Shown: positions 19,056 to 28,500 of the stretch, piece by piece
Layout of the letters: the number at the start of each line of letters is the position of its first letter
How positions within the stretch are numbered: position 1 is the stretch's first letter
Source of the DNA: Azospirillum rugosum
Lineage (GTDB): Bacteria; Pseudomonadota; Alphaproteobacteria; Azospirillales; Azospirillaceae
Length of the DNA stretch: 64,000 nucleotides
Assembly (NCBI RefSeq): GCF_017876155.1
Contig: NZ_JAGINP010000011.1
Span: 62,001 to 126,000 of the forward strand
Reading direction: 5' to 3'
Translations under genes and position numbers: made by a program
Notes under the pieces: generated by a model
Database searches by the model: none
Told to the model about the DNA's origin: nothing
What the model saw: the letters and a program-made list of their open reading frames with translations, nothing else

Positions 19056-21107
19056 GTGACCTCCCCGTTTCTGCCGACCGCCTGCCCGCACGACTGTCCC
19101 AGCACCTGCGCGTTGGAGGTGGAACAACTGGCCCCCGACCGCATCGGCAAGGTGCGCGGCGCCGCAGCCAACAGCTACACGGCCGGCGTCATCTGCGCGA
19201 AGGTCAGCCGCTACGCGGAGCGCGTGCATTCCCCCGACCGGCTGAAGACGCCCTTGCTGCGCACCGGCCCCAAGGGCGCCGGACAATGGAAGGAGATCGG
19301 CTGGGACGAGGCGCTGGACCGCATCGCCGACGCCTTCCTCGCTGCCGAACGGCAATACGGGGCGGAGGCCGTCTGGCCCCACTACTACGCCGGCACCATG
19401 GGCCTCGTGCAGCGCGGGGCGATCCAGCGGCTGCGCCACGCCAAGGGATACTCGCGGCAGATCAGCACGGTCTGCGACACGCCGGCCAACATGGGCTGGC
19501 TGGCCGGCCACGGCGACATCCGCGGCGCCGACCCGCGCGAGATGGCCGACAGCGACCTGATCGTGAACTGGGGCGGCAACCCGGTGGCGACGCAGGTCAA
19601 CGTGATGACCCACGTCAGCCGCGCCCGCAAGGCCCGCGGGGCGAAGCTGGTCACCATCGATCCCTACCGCACCGGCACGGCCGAAGTGTCGGACCTGCAC
19701 CTGATGCTGCGGCCGGGCACCGACGGCGCGCTCGCCTGCGCGGTGATGCACGTCCTCTTCAAGGAGGGCTTCGCCGACCGCACCTACCTCGACCGCTATG
19801 CCGCCGACGTGGCGCGGCTGGAAGCGCATCTGGAATCCCGCACGCCGGACTGGGCGGCCGCCATCACCGGCCTGACGGCGGAGGAGATCGTCGCCTTCGC
19901 CCGGCTCTACGGCGGCACGAAGCGCAGCTACCTGCGGCTCGGCTACGGGCTGACGCGCGCCCACAACGGGGCGGCGCAGATGCACGCGGTGTCCTGCCTG
20001 CCGGTGGTCACCGGCGCCTGGACGCAGAAGGGCGGCGGCGCGCTCTACTGCTCGTCGGGCATCTACACGATCGACCGCACCCTGTCGGAGGGGCTGGACC
20101 GGCTCGACAGCGCCGTGCGCGGCTTCGACCAGTCGCGCATCGGCGCGGTGCTGACCGGGGAGGACATCAAGGACGGCCCGCCGGTGACGGCGATGCTGAT
20201 CCAGAACACCAACCCGGCGGTGATCTGCCCGGACAGCGCCAAGGTGCGCCGGGGTTTCCTGCGCGACGACCTGTTCGTCGCGGTGCACGAGCAGTTCATG
20301 ACCGACACGGCGCGGCTGGCCGACCTCGTCATCCCGGCAACGACCTTCCTGGAACACGACGACCTCTACCGCGGCGGCGGGCAGATGCACATCCTCATCG
20401 GCCGCAAGGTGATCGAGCCGCAGCACCAGGCGCGCGAGAACCACTGGGTCATTTCGGAGATCGCCCGCCGCGTCGGCGCCGAGCATCCGGGCTTCGGCAT
20501 GACCGCGCTGGAGATCATCGACAGCATGCTGAAGACCTCCGGCCTCGGCGACGCCGCGACGCTGACGGAGCAGCGCTGGATCGACGCCCAGCCGGACTTC
20601 GAGACCTCGCATTTCCTGAACGGCTTCGCCTTCCCGGACGGCCGCTTCCGCTTCGCCCCGGACTGGGCGGCGCTGGGGCCCTATGGCAACGACGTGCTGC
20701 CGGAACTGCCGGACCACATGATCCCCGGCCGTCCGACCGACGCGGAGCACCCCTTCCGCCTCGTCACCGCGCCGGCGCGGCAGTTCCTGAACTCCAGCTT
20801 CACGGAAACCGTCACGTCGCAGCGCCGCGAAGGCCGCCCCTCCGCCCTGATCCACCCCGACGACGCCGCCGGCCTGTCGCTGGCCGAGGGCGACGCGGTG
20901 CGCGTCGGCAACCGCCAGGGCAGCGTGGTCGTCCACGCCAAGCCCTTCGCCGGGGTCCCGCGCGGCGTGGTGATCGTGGAAGGCATCTGGCCGAACACCG
21001 CCTTCGTCGAAGGCATCGGCGTCAACACCCTGACCTCCGCCGAACCCATCCCGCCCGGCGGCGGCGCGGCCTTCCACGACACCGCCGTGTGGCTGCGCGC
21101 GGCCTGA
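19056..21107 (+). CDS. Molybdopterin oxidoreductase with one [4Fe-4S] cluster
   Basis: A 683-residue enzyme of the bis-MGD (DMSO reductase) superfamily. The N-terminal [4Fe-4S] ligands are C10, C14, C18 and C47 (ACPHDCPSTC, GVICAKV). Molybdopterin-binding regions follow (DSDLIVNWGGNPVATQ near 170), and the C-terminal dinucleotide-binding domain begins near 560. No twin-arginine signal is present, so it is cytoplasmic. GTG 19056 is used with a GAGG site ten bases upstream. No partner subunits are adjacent. The electron donor and substrate cannot be read from sequence; annotated relatives are usually simply called molybdopterin oxidoreductase family proteins. Confidence 0.87.
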   Translation: MTSPFLPTACPHDCPSTCALEVEQLAPDRIGKVRGAAANSYTAGVICAKVSRYAERVHSPDRLKTPLLRTGPKGAGQWKEIGWDEALDRIADAFLAAERQYGAEAVWPHYYAGTMGLVQRGAIQRLRHAKGYSRQISTVCDTPANMGWLAGHGDIRGADPREMADSDLIVNWGGNPVATQVNVMTHVSRARKARGAKLVTIDPYRTGTAEVSDLHLMLRPGTDGALACAVMHVLFKEGFADRTYLDRYAADVARLEAHLESRTPDWAAAITGLTAEEIVAFARLYGGTKRSYLRLGYGLTRAHNGAAQMHAVSCLPVVTGAWTQKGGGALYCSSGIYTIDRTLSEGLDRLDSAVRGFDQSRIGAVLTGEDIKDGPPVTAMLIQNTNPAVICPDSAKVRRGFLRDDLFVAVHEQFMTDTARLADLVIPATTFLEHDDLYRGGGQMHILIGRKVIEPQHQARENHWVISEIARRVGAEHPGFGMTALEIIDSMLKTSGLGDAATLTEQRWIDAQPDFETSHFLNGFAFPDGRFRFAPDWAALGPYGNDVLPELPDHMIPGRPTDAEHPFRLVTAPARQFLNSSFTETVTSQRREGRPSALIHPDDAAGLSLAEGDAVRVGNRQGSVVVHAKPFAGVPRGVVIVEGIWPNTAFVEGIGVNTLTSAEPIPPGGGAAFHDTAVWLRAA

Positions 21108-21114
21108 CCGAAAT

Positions 21115-21300
21115 CCCCTCTCCCCTCCGGGGAGAGGGTCAGGGTGAGGGGGCGCCCGCAGGGCGGAAACGCAGCCTCATTGCAGCGCTTTTCCGGTCTT
21201 CGGCCGCCCCCTCATCCCAACCTTCTCCCGCTCTCGGCGGCCAGAGGCCGCCTGTCGCCGGCAGCGCCCGCAAGCGGGCGCGAGGGGCCAGAGGGGAGAA
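21115..21300. repeat. CCCTCTCCC-family intergenic repeat
   Basis: CCCCTCTCCCCTCCGGGGAG and the following AGGGTGAGGG are mirrored by CCCCTCATCCCAACCTTCTC further right, ending in GAGGGGAGAAGG. This is the same family as 2611-2771 and 50946-51087. It fills most of the 310-bp gap before the nitronate monooxygenase gene. Confidence 0.7.
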
Positions 21301-21417
21301 GGAACAAGGCACGCCATCACCCGGCGTGAACGTCTCCATCATAACAAATCATTTTTCACGATGGCGGATTCGCCCTAGCCTTCCCGCACGATCACACGCT
21401 TCGTGGAGGGTGAATCC

Positions 21418-22515
21418 ATGCCGGTCCAAACGATCCTGACCCAGCGGCTGGGCCTGACCCACCCCATCGTTCAGGCGCCCATGGCGGGCGGCGGCGACAC
21501 GGCGGACCTCGTGGCCGCCGTGGGCGAGGCCGGCGGCATCGGCTTCATCGGCGCGGCCTATCTCACCCCCGCCCAGATCGCCGAACGGGCACAGGCGATC
21601 CGCGCCCGCACGGACAAGCCGTTCGGCATCAACCTCTTCGCCCCGCTGCCGGCGCCGGTGCCGCCCGCGGACGCGTCCGCCGCGCTCGACCGCGTGGCGC
21701 CCTACTACGCCGAACTCGGCCTGCCGGGCCCCGGCACGCCGGCGCTCGGCGCCGACGCCTTCGCGGACCAGGTGGCGGCGGCGCTGGACTGCGGCGCCGC
21801 GGCCTTCAGCTTCACCTTCGGCATCCCGTCCCCTGAGGTGATCGCCGCCATCAAGGCGCGCGGCATGCTGCTGGTCGGCACGGCAACCACGGTCGAAGAG
21901 GCGGTGGCGCTGGAGCGGGCCGGCATGGACGCCATCGCCGCCCAGGGTGGCGAGGCCGGCGGCCACCGCGGCACCTTCGCCATCGGCGATGCGCCTGCGG
22001 ACTTCGGCGCGGCCCAGGTCGGCACCATGGCGCTGGTGCCACAGATCGTCGATGCGGTGCGGCTGCCAGTGCTGGCGTCGGGCGGCGTCATGGACGGGCG
22101 GGGAATCGCGGCGGCGCTGGCGTTGGGCGCCTGCGGCGTGCAGATGGGCACCGCCTTCCTGACCTGCGACGAGGCCGGCGTGCCGGACGCCTACAAGCAG
22201 GCCATCCTGACCGCCCGCGCGCACGAGACGCGGATCACGCGCGCCTTCTCCGGCCGCCCGGCGCGCGGCATCGTCAACCGCGTCATGCGCGAGGTGGCGG
22301 AGGAGGAGATCCTGCCCTTCCCGCTCCAGAACGCGCTGACCCGCCCGATGCGGACCGCCGCCGCGCAGCAGGGGCGCGCCGAGTTCCTGTCGCTGTGGGC
22401 CGGCCAGGGCCTGGGTATGGCGCGGCGCCAGACCGCGGCGGACCTCGTCGCCCGCCTGGCGGAGGAAACCGACGCGGCGATCCGCGCGCTGTCCGGCCGC
22501 CTGTCCGGCGGCTGA
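21418..22515 (+). CDS. Nitronate monooxygenase, FMN-dependent
   Basis: A 365-residue TIM-barrel flavoprotein of the NMO (2-nitropropane dioxygenase) family. The N-terminus has the GLTHPIVQAPMAGG motif, the catalytic His sits in QGGEAGGHRGTF, and the FMN-phosphate region is VLASGGVMDGRGIAAAL followed by GVQMGTAF. It oxidises alkyl nitronates such as propionate-3-nitronate, a detoxification reaction. ATG 21418 has a GGAGG site. Single gene, converging with the GGDEF gene 16 bp away. Confidence 0.93.
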   Translation: MPVQTILTQRLGLTHPIVQAPMAGGGDTADLVAAVGEAGGIGFIGAAYLTPAQIAERAQAIRARTDKPFGINLFAPLPAPVPPADASAALDRVAPYYAELGLPGPGTPALGADAFADQVAAALDCGAAAFSFTFGIPSPEVIAAIKARGMLLVGTATTVEEAVALERAGMDAIAAQGGEAGGHRGTFAIGDAPADFGAAQVGTMALVPQIVDAVRLPVLASGGVMDGRGIAAALALGACGVQMGTAFLTCDEAGVPDAYKQAILTARAHETRITRAFSGRPARGIVNRVMREVAEEEILPFPLQNALTRPMRTAAAQQGRAEFLSLWAGQGLGMARRQTAADLVARLAEETDAAIRALSGRLSGG

Positions 22516-22531
22516 GGTTAAGGCATTGAGG

Positions 22532-23560
22532 TTACGGCGCCTCGGCGGCGACGCGGTTGCGGCCGCCGCGCTTGGCCGCGTACAGCGCCTCGTCGGCGCG
22601 GCGCAGCAGGGCCATCAGTTCCTCGCCGGTGCGGTACTGCGCCGCGCCGATCGACAGCGTCACCGAGCCATAGGAGGCGTTGCGCGCCCGGTTGACGATG
22701 TGCCGCGACCCGACCGAGGCGCGGAGCTGGTCCGCCAGCGTGACGGCGTTGGTCAGCTCCGTCCGCGGCAGGACGACGGCGAACTCCTCGCCGCCGTAGC
22801 GCGCGACGGTGTCGCGCCCCTTGATGCCCTCGGTCAGCACCTTGGCGACCAGCTTCAGCACATGGTCGCCGACCAGATGCCCGTGGGTGTCGTTGAAGGT
22901 CTTGAAGTGGTCGATGTCGACCATCAGCAGCGACAGCGGGGTCCCGTCCTTCAGCGCGCTCTCCACGGCGGCGACCAGCGTCTGGTCGAAGGCGCGCCGG
23001 TTGGCGATCCCGGTTAGCCCGTCGGTCATCGCCTCGCGCCGCGCGGTGTCCAGCACGACGCGCAGCTCCGCCAGCTGTTGGCTGGATTCCTGGAGCTGGC
23101 CTTGCAGCCGCGCCTGCCGGTCCACGATGGAGGTGGTCTCCGCAGCGATGGCGGCGACCATGGCGCGCAGTTCCTCCACGGTCAGCGCCTGGTCAAGCTC
23201 CCCCCGGAAACCCGCGAGCGCCTGGCCGTAGCGGTCCGTCTCCGACCCGACGGTGCCCAGCTGGTCGAGGATGCGGCCGAGCGCGGTGCGCGCGCGTTCC
23301 GATGTCTCCCGGATCGCCTGCGCCTCCGCATCGAGCGTGAAGAAGCGCTTGAACAACTCGTCGCAGTGGGTCTGAGACAGGGTGATGCCGTCGCGCCGGG
23401 CGATGTCGATGGCCCGCGTCAGGTCCGGCAGCTGGCCGCCGAAATAGGCATACCAGAGCGTGAAGTTCTCCGGATTGGGCGCGAGCTTGTCCGCAAGCAT
23501 GCGGTCCATGGCGCGCCCCGCGAGGTCGCGCGCCTTTTCGAAATCCTCGATGCCCGCCAT
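22532..23560 (-). CDS. Diguanylate cyclase (GGDEF), cytosolic
   Basis: A 342-residue protein. Residues 1-165 form a helical N-terminal region without membrane segments (DFEKARDLAGRAMDRML...), then a coiled coil (about 150-185) and a GGDEF domain (about 185-340) with the active motif RYGGEEFAVV. The position of the inhibitory I-site reads KGRD, not RxxD, so product inhibition is probably absent or weak. It makes c-di-GMP. ATG 23560 is used; the frame continues upstream without a good start. Input signal unknown. Confidence 0.9.
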   Translation of the reverse strand: MAGIEDFEKARDLAGRAMDRMLADKLAPNPENFTLWYAYFGGQLPDLTRAIDIARRDGITLSQTHCDELFKRFFTLDAEAQAIRETSERARTALGRILDQLGTVGSETDRYGQALAGFRGELDQALTVEELRAMVAAIAAETTSIVDRQARLQGQLQESSQQLAELRVVLDTARREAMTDGLTGIANRRAFDQTLVAAVESALKDGTPLSLLMVDIDHFKTFNDTHGHLVGDHVLKLVAKVLTEGIKGRDTVARYGGEEFAVVLPRTELTNAVTLADQLRASVGSRHIVNRARNASYGSVTLSIGAAQYRTGEELMALLRRADEALYAAKRGGRNRVAAEAP

Positions 23561-23679
23561 GCCCGCAGCCCTTTCCCGATTCCAAGTGAAAATTCTATCG
23601 CGGCAGCGAAGACAGGGGCAAGCGACTTTCGGACGCAGCAATTATATGACGAACTGAATTTGCGTTACTGTCTCTGCGG

Positions 23680-24192
23680 CTAATTGCACTGTCCCAGTGA
23701 TTTCTCCGCGCAGACAGTTTTGCCGTCGACCCAGGTTGCCCCCGACAGGTCGGCGTGGCGCAGATCGGCGCCCGTCAGCTTGGCGCCCGTGAAGTCGGCC
23801 TTCACCAGGATCGTGCTGACCAGGCTGGCGTTGCGCAGGTCGGCCTCCTTCAGGGAGGCGCCGGACAGGTCGGCGCGCGTGAAGTCGGCCTCGATCAGCC
23901 GCGCCCCGTCCAGCTTCACCCCCGGCATGGTCGTGCTGACGAACTTGGCCCGATAGGCATCGGCGTTGGTCAGGTCGGCGTTGGTCAGGTTGGCGCGCTG
24001 GAAGGTCGCGTCGCGCAGCACCGCGTCCGACAGTGTGGCGCCGCTCAGGTCGCGCCCGTCGAAATAGCAGCGGCGCCACGTGACCTTAGCCTGCGCCGGG
24101 TCGGTGCAGTCGGCCAATGCGGGGATTGGAAGGAACAGGGTGGCGGACAGCGTGGCCGAAACCACGAAGGCGGCGAAAATTGTCGTCTTCAT
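23680..24192 (-). CDS. Secreted pentapeptide-repeat protein
   Basis: A 170-residue protein with a signal peptide (MKTTIFAAF..., cleavage near LPIPALA) and a body of AxLxx pentapeptide repeats from about residue 50 to 155 (DLSGATLSDAVLRDATF, NLTNADLTNADAYRAKF). Cysteines at the start of the mature part and at the C-terminus (VCAEKSLGQC) may form disulfides. It should be periplasmic, unlike the two large cytosolic pentapeptide proteins in the window. Ribosome site weak; a start at 24204 is possible. Function unknown. Confidence 0.8.
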   Translation of the reverse strand: MKTTIFAAFVVSATLSATLFLPIPALADCTDPAQAKVTWRRCYFDGRDLSGATLSDAVLRDATFQRANLTNADLTNADAYRAKFVSTTMPGVKLDGARLIEADFTRADLSGASLKEADLRNASLVSTILVKADFTGAKLTGADLRHADLSGATWVDGKTVCAEKSLGQCN

Positions 24193-24245
24193 GCGCCAAG
24201 ACATAGGTTGGCGCGCGGGAATTGCCAAACGGGAATGCCGTTCGC

Positions 24246-24767
24246 CTACGGGGTTTTTCCGCCGGGGCCCTGGGAAGCGGGCCGCAGGCCGACCGCCTTC
24301 CCGGCCTGCGGCGGCCGGGGCAACCGGGCGTGATCCGCCGCGGTGCGGGCGATCCGATCCGCCGTATCCGGCGCGAAGGGAATGGCGCGGCGCTCCGTCA
24401 GGTCGACATGGACCAGCATGAATTCCGCGGTGGCGGCCAGGAAGCCGTCCTCCTCGTGGTGCATTTCGTGGAACAGGTGCAGCCGCTTGCCGTCCGCCCC
24501 CAGAATGCGCGAGGAGAAGCGCAGCCCGTCCCCCTCCGTCACCTCGCGGGCGTAGGTCAGGTGTGCCTCGACCACGAACACCGACTTTCCCTCCCCTTCC
24601 GCGTAGGCCTTGCCGACGCCGAAATGGTCCAGCACCGCGTCGGTCGCATAGTCGAAGGCCAACAGGTAGTAGGCCACGTTCATGTGGCCGTTGTAATCGA
24701 TCCACTCCGGACGCACCGTCTCGCGGTGCAGGTCCAAGGGGCCGCTGGTGGGGGCTGCTTCGCTCAT
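24246..24767 (-). CDS. Acyl-CoA thioesterase, hotdog fold
   Basis: A 173-residue 4-hydroxybenzoyl-CoA-thioesterase-like protein. The active-site helix shows WIDYNGHMNVAYY with Asp, Gly-His and Asn in the usual places, and the beta-strand LRFSSRILGADGKRLHLFHEM follows. It hydrolyses acyl-CoA; the substrate is not predictable. Relatives in alphaproteobacteria are sometimes linked to carnitine use, but no carnitine gene is visible here. Confidence 0.87.
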   Translation of the reverse strand: MSEAAPTSGPLDLHRETVRPEWIDYNGHMNVAYYLLAFDYATDAVLDHFGVGKAYAEGEGKSVFVVEAHLTYAREVTEGDGLRFSSRILGADGKRLHLFHEMHHEEDGFLAATAEFMLVHVDLTERRAIPFAPDTADRIARTAADHARLPRPPQAGKAVGLRPASQGPGGKTP

Positions 24768-24815
24768 GGAAACAAGATAAGCGAAGGCTGGGCGCTTGCA
24801 AACCGGCCTACGCCG

Positions 24816-25223
24816 TCAGGGAGCAAGCCCCAGGAACGCCACCACCTCCGCCCGCACCGCCTGGATTTCCGCGAGCCAGGAGGCGACCTCGTCGCCTCCA
24901 ACCTCATCAACCGGATCGTCGAACGGGCTGGATCCCGGATACCGGTACGCAAAGCCGAAGGGCGTAAATCGTTCCAGCGGCACCAGGAGCGGGCGCAGGG
25001 GGTGGTTCAACGGAACGTCGTCCACCAGCGCCACGATGTTGTGGATTTTGGGCGGACTCCGGCCGAGTGAGACCAACACCAGTTTCACCAGCTTCTCGGC
25101 GGCCTGCTGGCAATGGTAGGCGGCCACGGCAGGCGTGGGCTCCGGACCGAACAGGTTGTTCCGGATGCTGGCCATGTCCCGGTCCACAACAACCAGCCAT
25201 GCTAAAACGTGCTTAATGTCCAT
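24816..25223 (-). CDS. HEPN-domain protein, partner of the MNT protein
   Basis: A 135-residue HEPN protein with the family core YHCQQAAEKLVKLVLVSLG and an R-x5-H motif (RSPPKIH) that in active HEPN toxins forms the RNase site. ATG 25223 with a GGGAG site is preferred; it lies within the last codons of the upstream MNT gene, an 11-bp overlap typical of these pairs. Such pairs act as toxin-antitoxin modules, or the HEPN protein may be a nucleotidyltransferase substrate partner. Which applies here cannot be told. Confidence 0.82.
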   Translation of the reverse strand: MDIKHVLAWLVVVDRDMASIRNNLFGPEPTPAVAAYHCQQAAEKLVKLVLVSLGRSPPKIHNIVALVDDVPLNHPLRPLLVPLERFTPFGFAYRYPGSSPFDDPVDEVGGDEVASWLAEIQAVRAEVVAFLGLAP

Positions 25224-25533
25224 ACACCAGCACTCCCGCATGGCTGGCCTCATAGCTCAACGTGCCCACCAAGTCCTTCGCCCGCTCAAAGCCTGTCCGG
25301 GTGCACGGCACGATGTCCGCGGGGACGCGGGTTGCGCGGCTGGCCTCGAAGGCATAGCGCAGGCTGCGCCGCTCCTTCGGCGTGTCGTCGGGCACGACGA
25401 CCAGCAGGTCGTAGTCGCTGTCCTCACGGAAGTCGCCGCGCGCCCGGCTGCCGAATAGGTAGACGGCTTCCGGGTTCATGGCCGGGACGATCCGGTCCAA
25501 CAGGATTTTCAGCTTCTCGTCGACGACGGCCAT
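25213..25533 (-). CDS. MNT-type minimal nucleotidyltransferase (antitoxin-like)
   Basis: A 106-residue Pol-beta-superfamily nucleotidyltransferase. The catalytic motif LFGSRARGDFREDSDYDLLV is complete: GS, and the two Asp of SDYD. ATG 25533 has GGAGG six bases upstream. In known MNT/HEPN pairs the MNT enzyme can AMPylate the HEPN toxin and silence it. The module sits downstream of metH on the same strand, after a 60-bp gap. Confidence 0.85.
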   Translation of the reverse strand: MAVVDEKLKILLDRIVPAMNPEAVYLFGSRARGDFREDSDYDLLVVVPDDTPKERRSLRYAFEASRATRVPADIVPCTRTGFERAKDLVGTLSYEASHAGVLVYGH

Positions 25534-25593
25534 GGGATGCCTCCGCTCCCCCCAACTACACGGGTATAACATGGGAGCGGAGGCGTCGCCTCA

Positions 25594-28500
25594 TCAGACG
25601 CTGAAGTACTTCGCGCGCGGGTGGTGCAGCACGATGGCCGAGGTGCTTTGCTCCGGGTGGAGCTGGTGCTCGTCGGACATTTCGATGCCGATCCGGCCGG
25701 CGTCGAGCAGCGTCAGCAACTGCTCCTGGTCCGCCAAGTTCGGGCAGGCCGGGTAGCCGAAGCTGTAGCGGCTGCTGCGGTAGGCCTGCTGCAGCAGCTT
25801 CTCCTTGTCGCGGCTGTCCTCGGCGCCGAAGCCCAGCTCCGCGCGGATGCGGGCGTGGACGTATTCGGCCATCGCCTCGGTCATCTCCACCGACAGGCCG
25901 TGCAGGTAGAGATAGTCCTGGTAGCGGTTCTCGGCGAACCACTCCCGCGCCACCTCCGACGCGTGCTGGCCCATGGTGACGACCTGGAGGCCGATCACGT
26001 CACGCTCCGGATCGTTCACGTCGCGCAGGAAGTCGGCGATGCACTCGCCGTCCTCCTTGGCCTGCCGCGGCAGGGTGAAGCGGGCGACCTCGCTGGCGCC
26101 GTCCTCGGCGAACAGGATGACGTCGTTGCCCTCGGCCGCCGCCTTCCAGTAGCCGTAGACCGCCTGCGGCCGCAGGATCTCCTCCTTCGCGGCGATCTGG
26201 AGGATGCGGTCCAGAACGGGGCGCAGCTCCTTCTTCGCCCACTCCTTGAACTCCTCGAAGGACTTGCCGTCCTTCCGGTAGCCCCACTGGAGCTGGTAGA
26301 GCATCCGCTCGTTCAGGTAAGTCACCAGAGTCTTCAGCGGCACATGCTCGATGACCTTGGCGCCCCAGAAGGGCGGCGTCGGCACCGGCACGCCCTCGGC
26401 CAGCCGGTGGCGGCGCGCCCGCGCGGCGTCCTTGTCCACCGGGCCGGTGGCGGCGCTGGTCGCCTGCCCCAGCACGCGGCGGCGGTTGACCGCCTTGCCC
26501 GCGCGCTTGGCCTGCTGGATGGCCAGCTGCTGGTCGAAGCTGCCCGTCACCACCTGGTCCATCAGCGTCAGCCCGTCGAAGGCGTCGCCCGCGTAGGCGA
26601 CGCGGCCGGAGCCATAGGAGGCGACGCAGTCCATCTCCACATAGGCGCGGGTCAGCGCGGCGCCGCCCAGCAGGACCGGCACCTCCAGCCCCTCGCGGCT
26701 CATCTCCTCCAGGTTCTCGCGCATCACGACCGTGGACTTCACCAGCAGGCCGGACATGCCGATGGCGTCGGCCTTGTGCTCCTTGGCGGCCTGGATGATG
26801 GCGCCGACCGGCTGCTTGATGCCCAGGTTGACGACCTTGTAGCCGTTGTTGGTCAGGATGATGTCCACGAGGTTCTTGCCGATGTCGTGGACGTCGCCCT
26901 TCACGGTGGCCAGCACCATGGTGCCCTTCTGCTGGCCCTCGATCTTCTCCATGTGCGGCTCCAGCCACGCCACGGCGGCCTTCATGGTCTCCGCGGACTG
27001 GAGCACGAAGGGCAGCTGCATCTTGCCGGCGCCGAACAGCTCGCCCACCACCTTCATGCCGTCAAGCAGGTAGGTGTTGATGATCTCCAACGGCGGATGG
27101 CTCTTCATGGCCTCGGCGAGGTCGTCCTCCAGGCCGGTGCGGTCGCCGTCGACGATGCGCTCCTTCAGCCGCTCCTCCACCGTCTCGGCGCGCGCCTTCT
27201 TCTTGGCGTCTGCGGCCTTGCGGCCCTCGAACAGCGCGATGAAGGCCTGGAGCGGGTCGTAGCCCTCGGCGCGCCGGTCGAAGATCAGGTCCTCGGCGGT
27301 CTTGACCTCCGTCTCGGGGATCTGGTGCAGCGGCATGATCTTCGACACATGCACGATGGCGCCGGTCATGCCGCGCTTCACCGCGTGGTCTAGGAAGACC
27401 GAGTTCAGCACGTGGCGCGCCGCCGCGTTCAGGCCGAAGGAGACGTTGGACAGGCCCAGGATGATCTGGCAGCCGGGCAGTTCGCGGCTGATCGCCTCGA
27501 TCCCCTCCAGCGTCCAGATGGCCAGCTTGCGGTCGTCCTCGTTGCCGGTGGCGATGGTGAAGGTCAGCGGGTCGAACAGCAGGTCGTGCGCCGGCAGGCC
27601 GTACTCGTTCACCGCCAGGTCGTAGAGGCGCTTGGCGACGGCGAGCTTGCGCTCCGGCGTCTTCGCCATGCCCTCCTCGTCGATGGTGAGCGCAATCACC
27701 GCCGCGCCGAACTTCTTGGCGAGCGCGAGGCGCTTGCGCGCCGGCTCCTCCCCGTCCTCGAAGTTGATGGAGTTGATGATGGCCTTGCCGCCGTACAGCG
27801 CCAGCGCCTTCTCCAGCACGATGTATTCGGTGGAATCGATGACCAGCGGCGCGGTGACGGAGCCGACGAAGCGCTGCACGACCGCCTGCATCTCGGCGAC
27901 CTCGTCTCGGCCGACGAAGGCGGTGCAGACGTCCAGCGAGTGGCTGCCCTCCTTCACCTGCTCGCGCGCCATTTCGACGCAGCCGTCCCAGTCGTTCTTC
28001 TCCTGCAGCTCGCGCCACTTCTTGGAGCCGTTGGCGTTGCAGCGCTCGCCGATGGCGAAGAAGGCGTTCTCCTGCCGCAGCGTGACCTGGCTGTACAGCG
28101 AGGCGACGGCCGGCACCCAATGCACCGTGCGGTTCTTCGGGCTGGGGCGATGCGAACCGGCCGGAGCCAGCTTGCGCAGCATCTGGTTGGCCGCCGCGAT
28201 GTGCGGGACGTTGGTGCCGCAGCAACCGCCGACGAGGTTCACCCCGTCCTCGGTCACGAAGCGCTCCAGCCAGTGGGCGAAGTCATCGGCGCGCAGCGGG
28301 TAGTGGGTCTTGCCGTCCACCAGCTCCGGCAGGCCGGCGTTCGGCTGCACGGAGACGAGGCCCTCCCAGTTCTGGGTCAGCCACTTCACATGCTCGCTCA
28401 TCTCCAGCGGGCCGGTGGCGCAGTTCAGGCCCATCAGCGGCACGTCCAGCGCCTGGATCACCGTGGCCGCCGCGGCAATGTCGGTGCCGACCAGCAGCGT

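Noticed and set aside
19056-19200. Selenocysteine in the molybdopterin oxidoreductase
   Set aside because: No in-frame TGA is present in the coding frame, so no Sec codon is needed.
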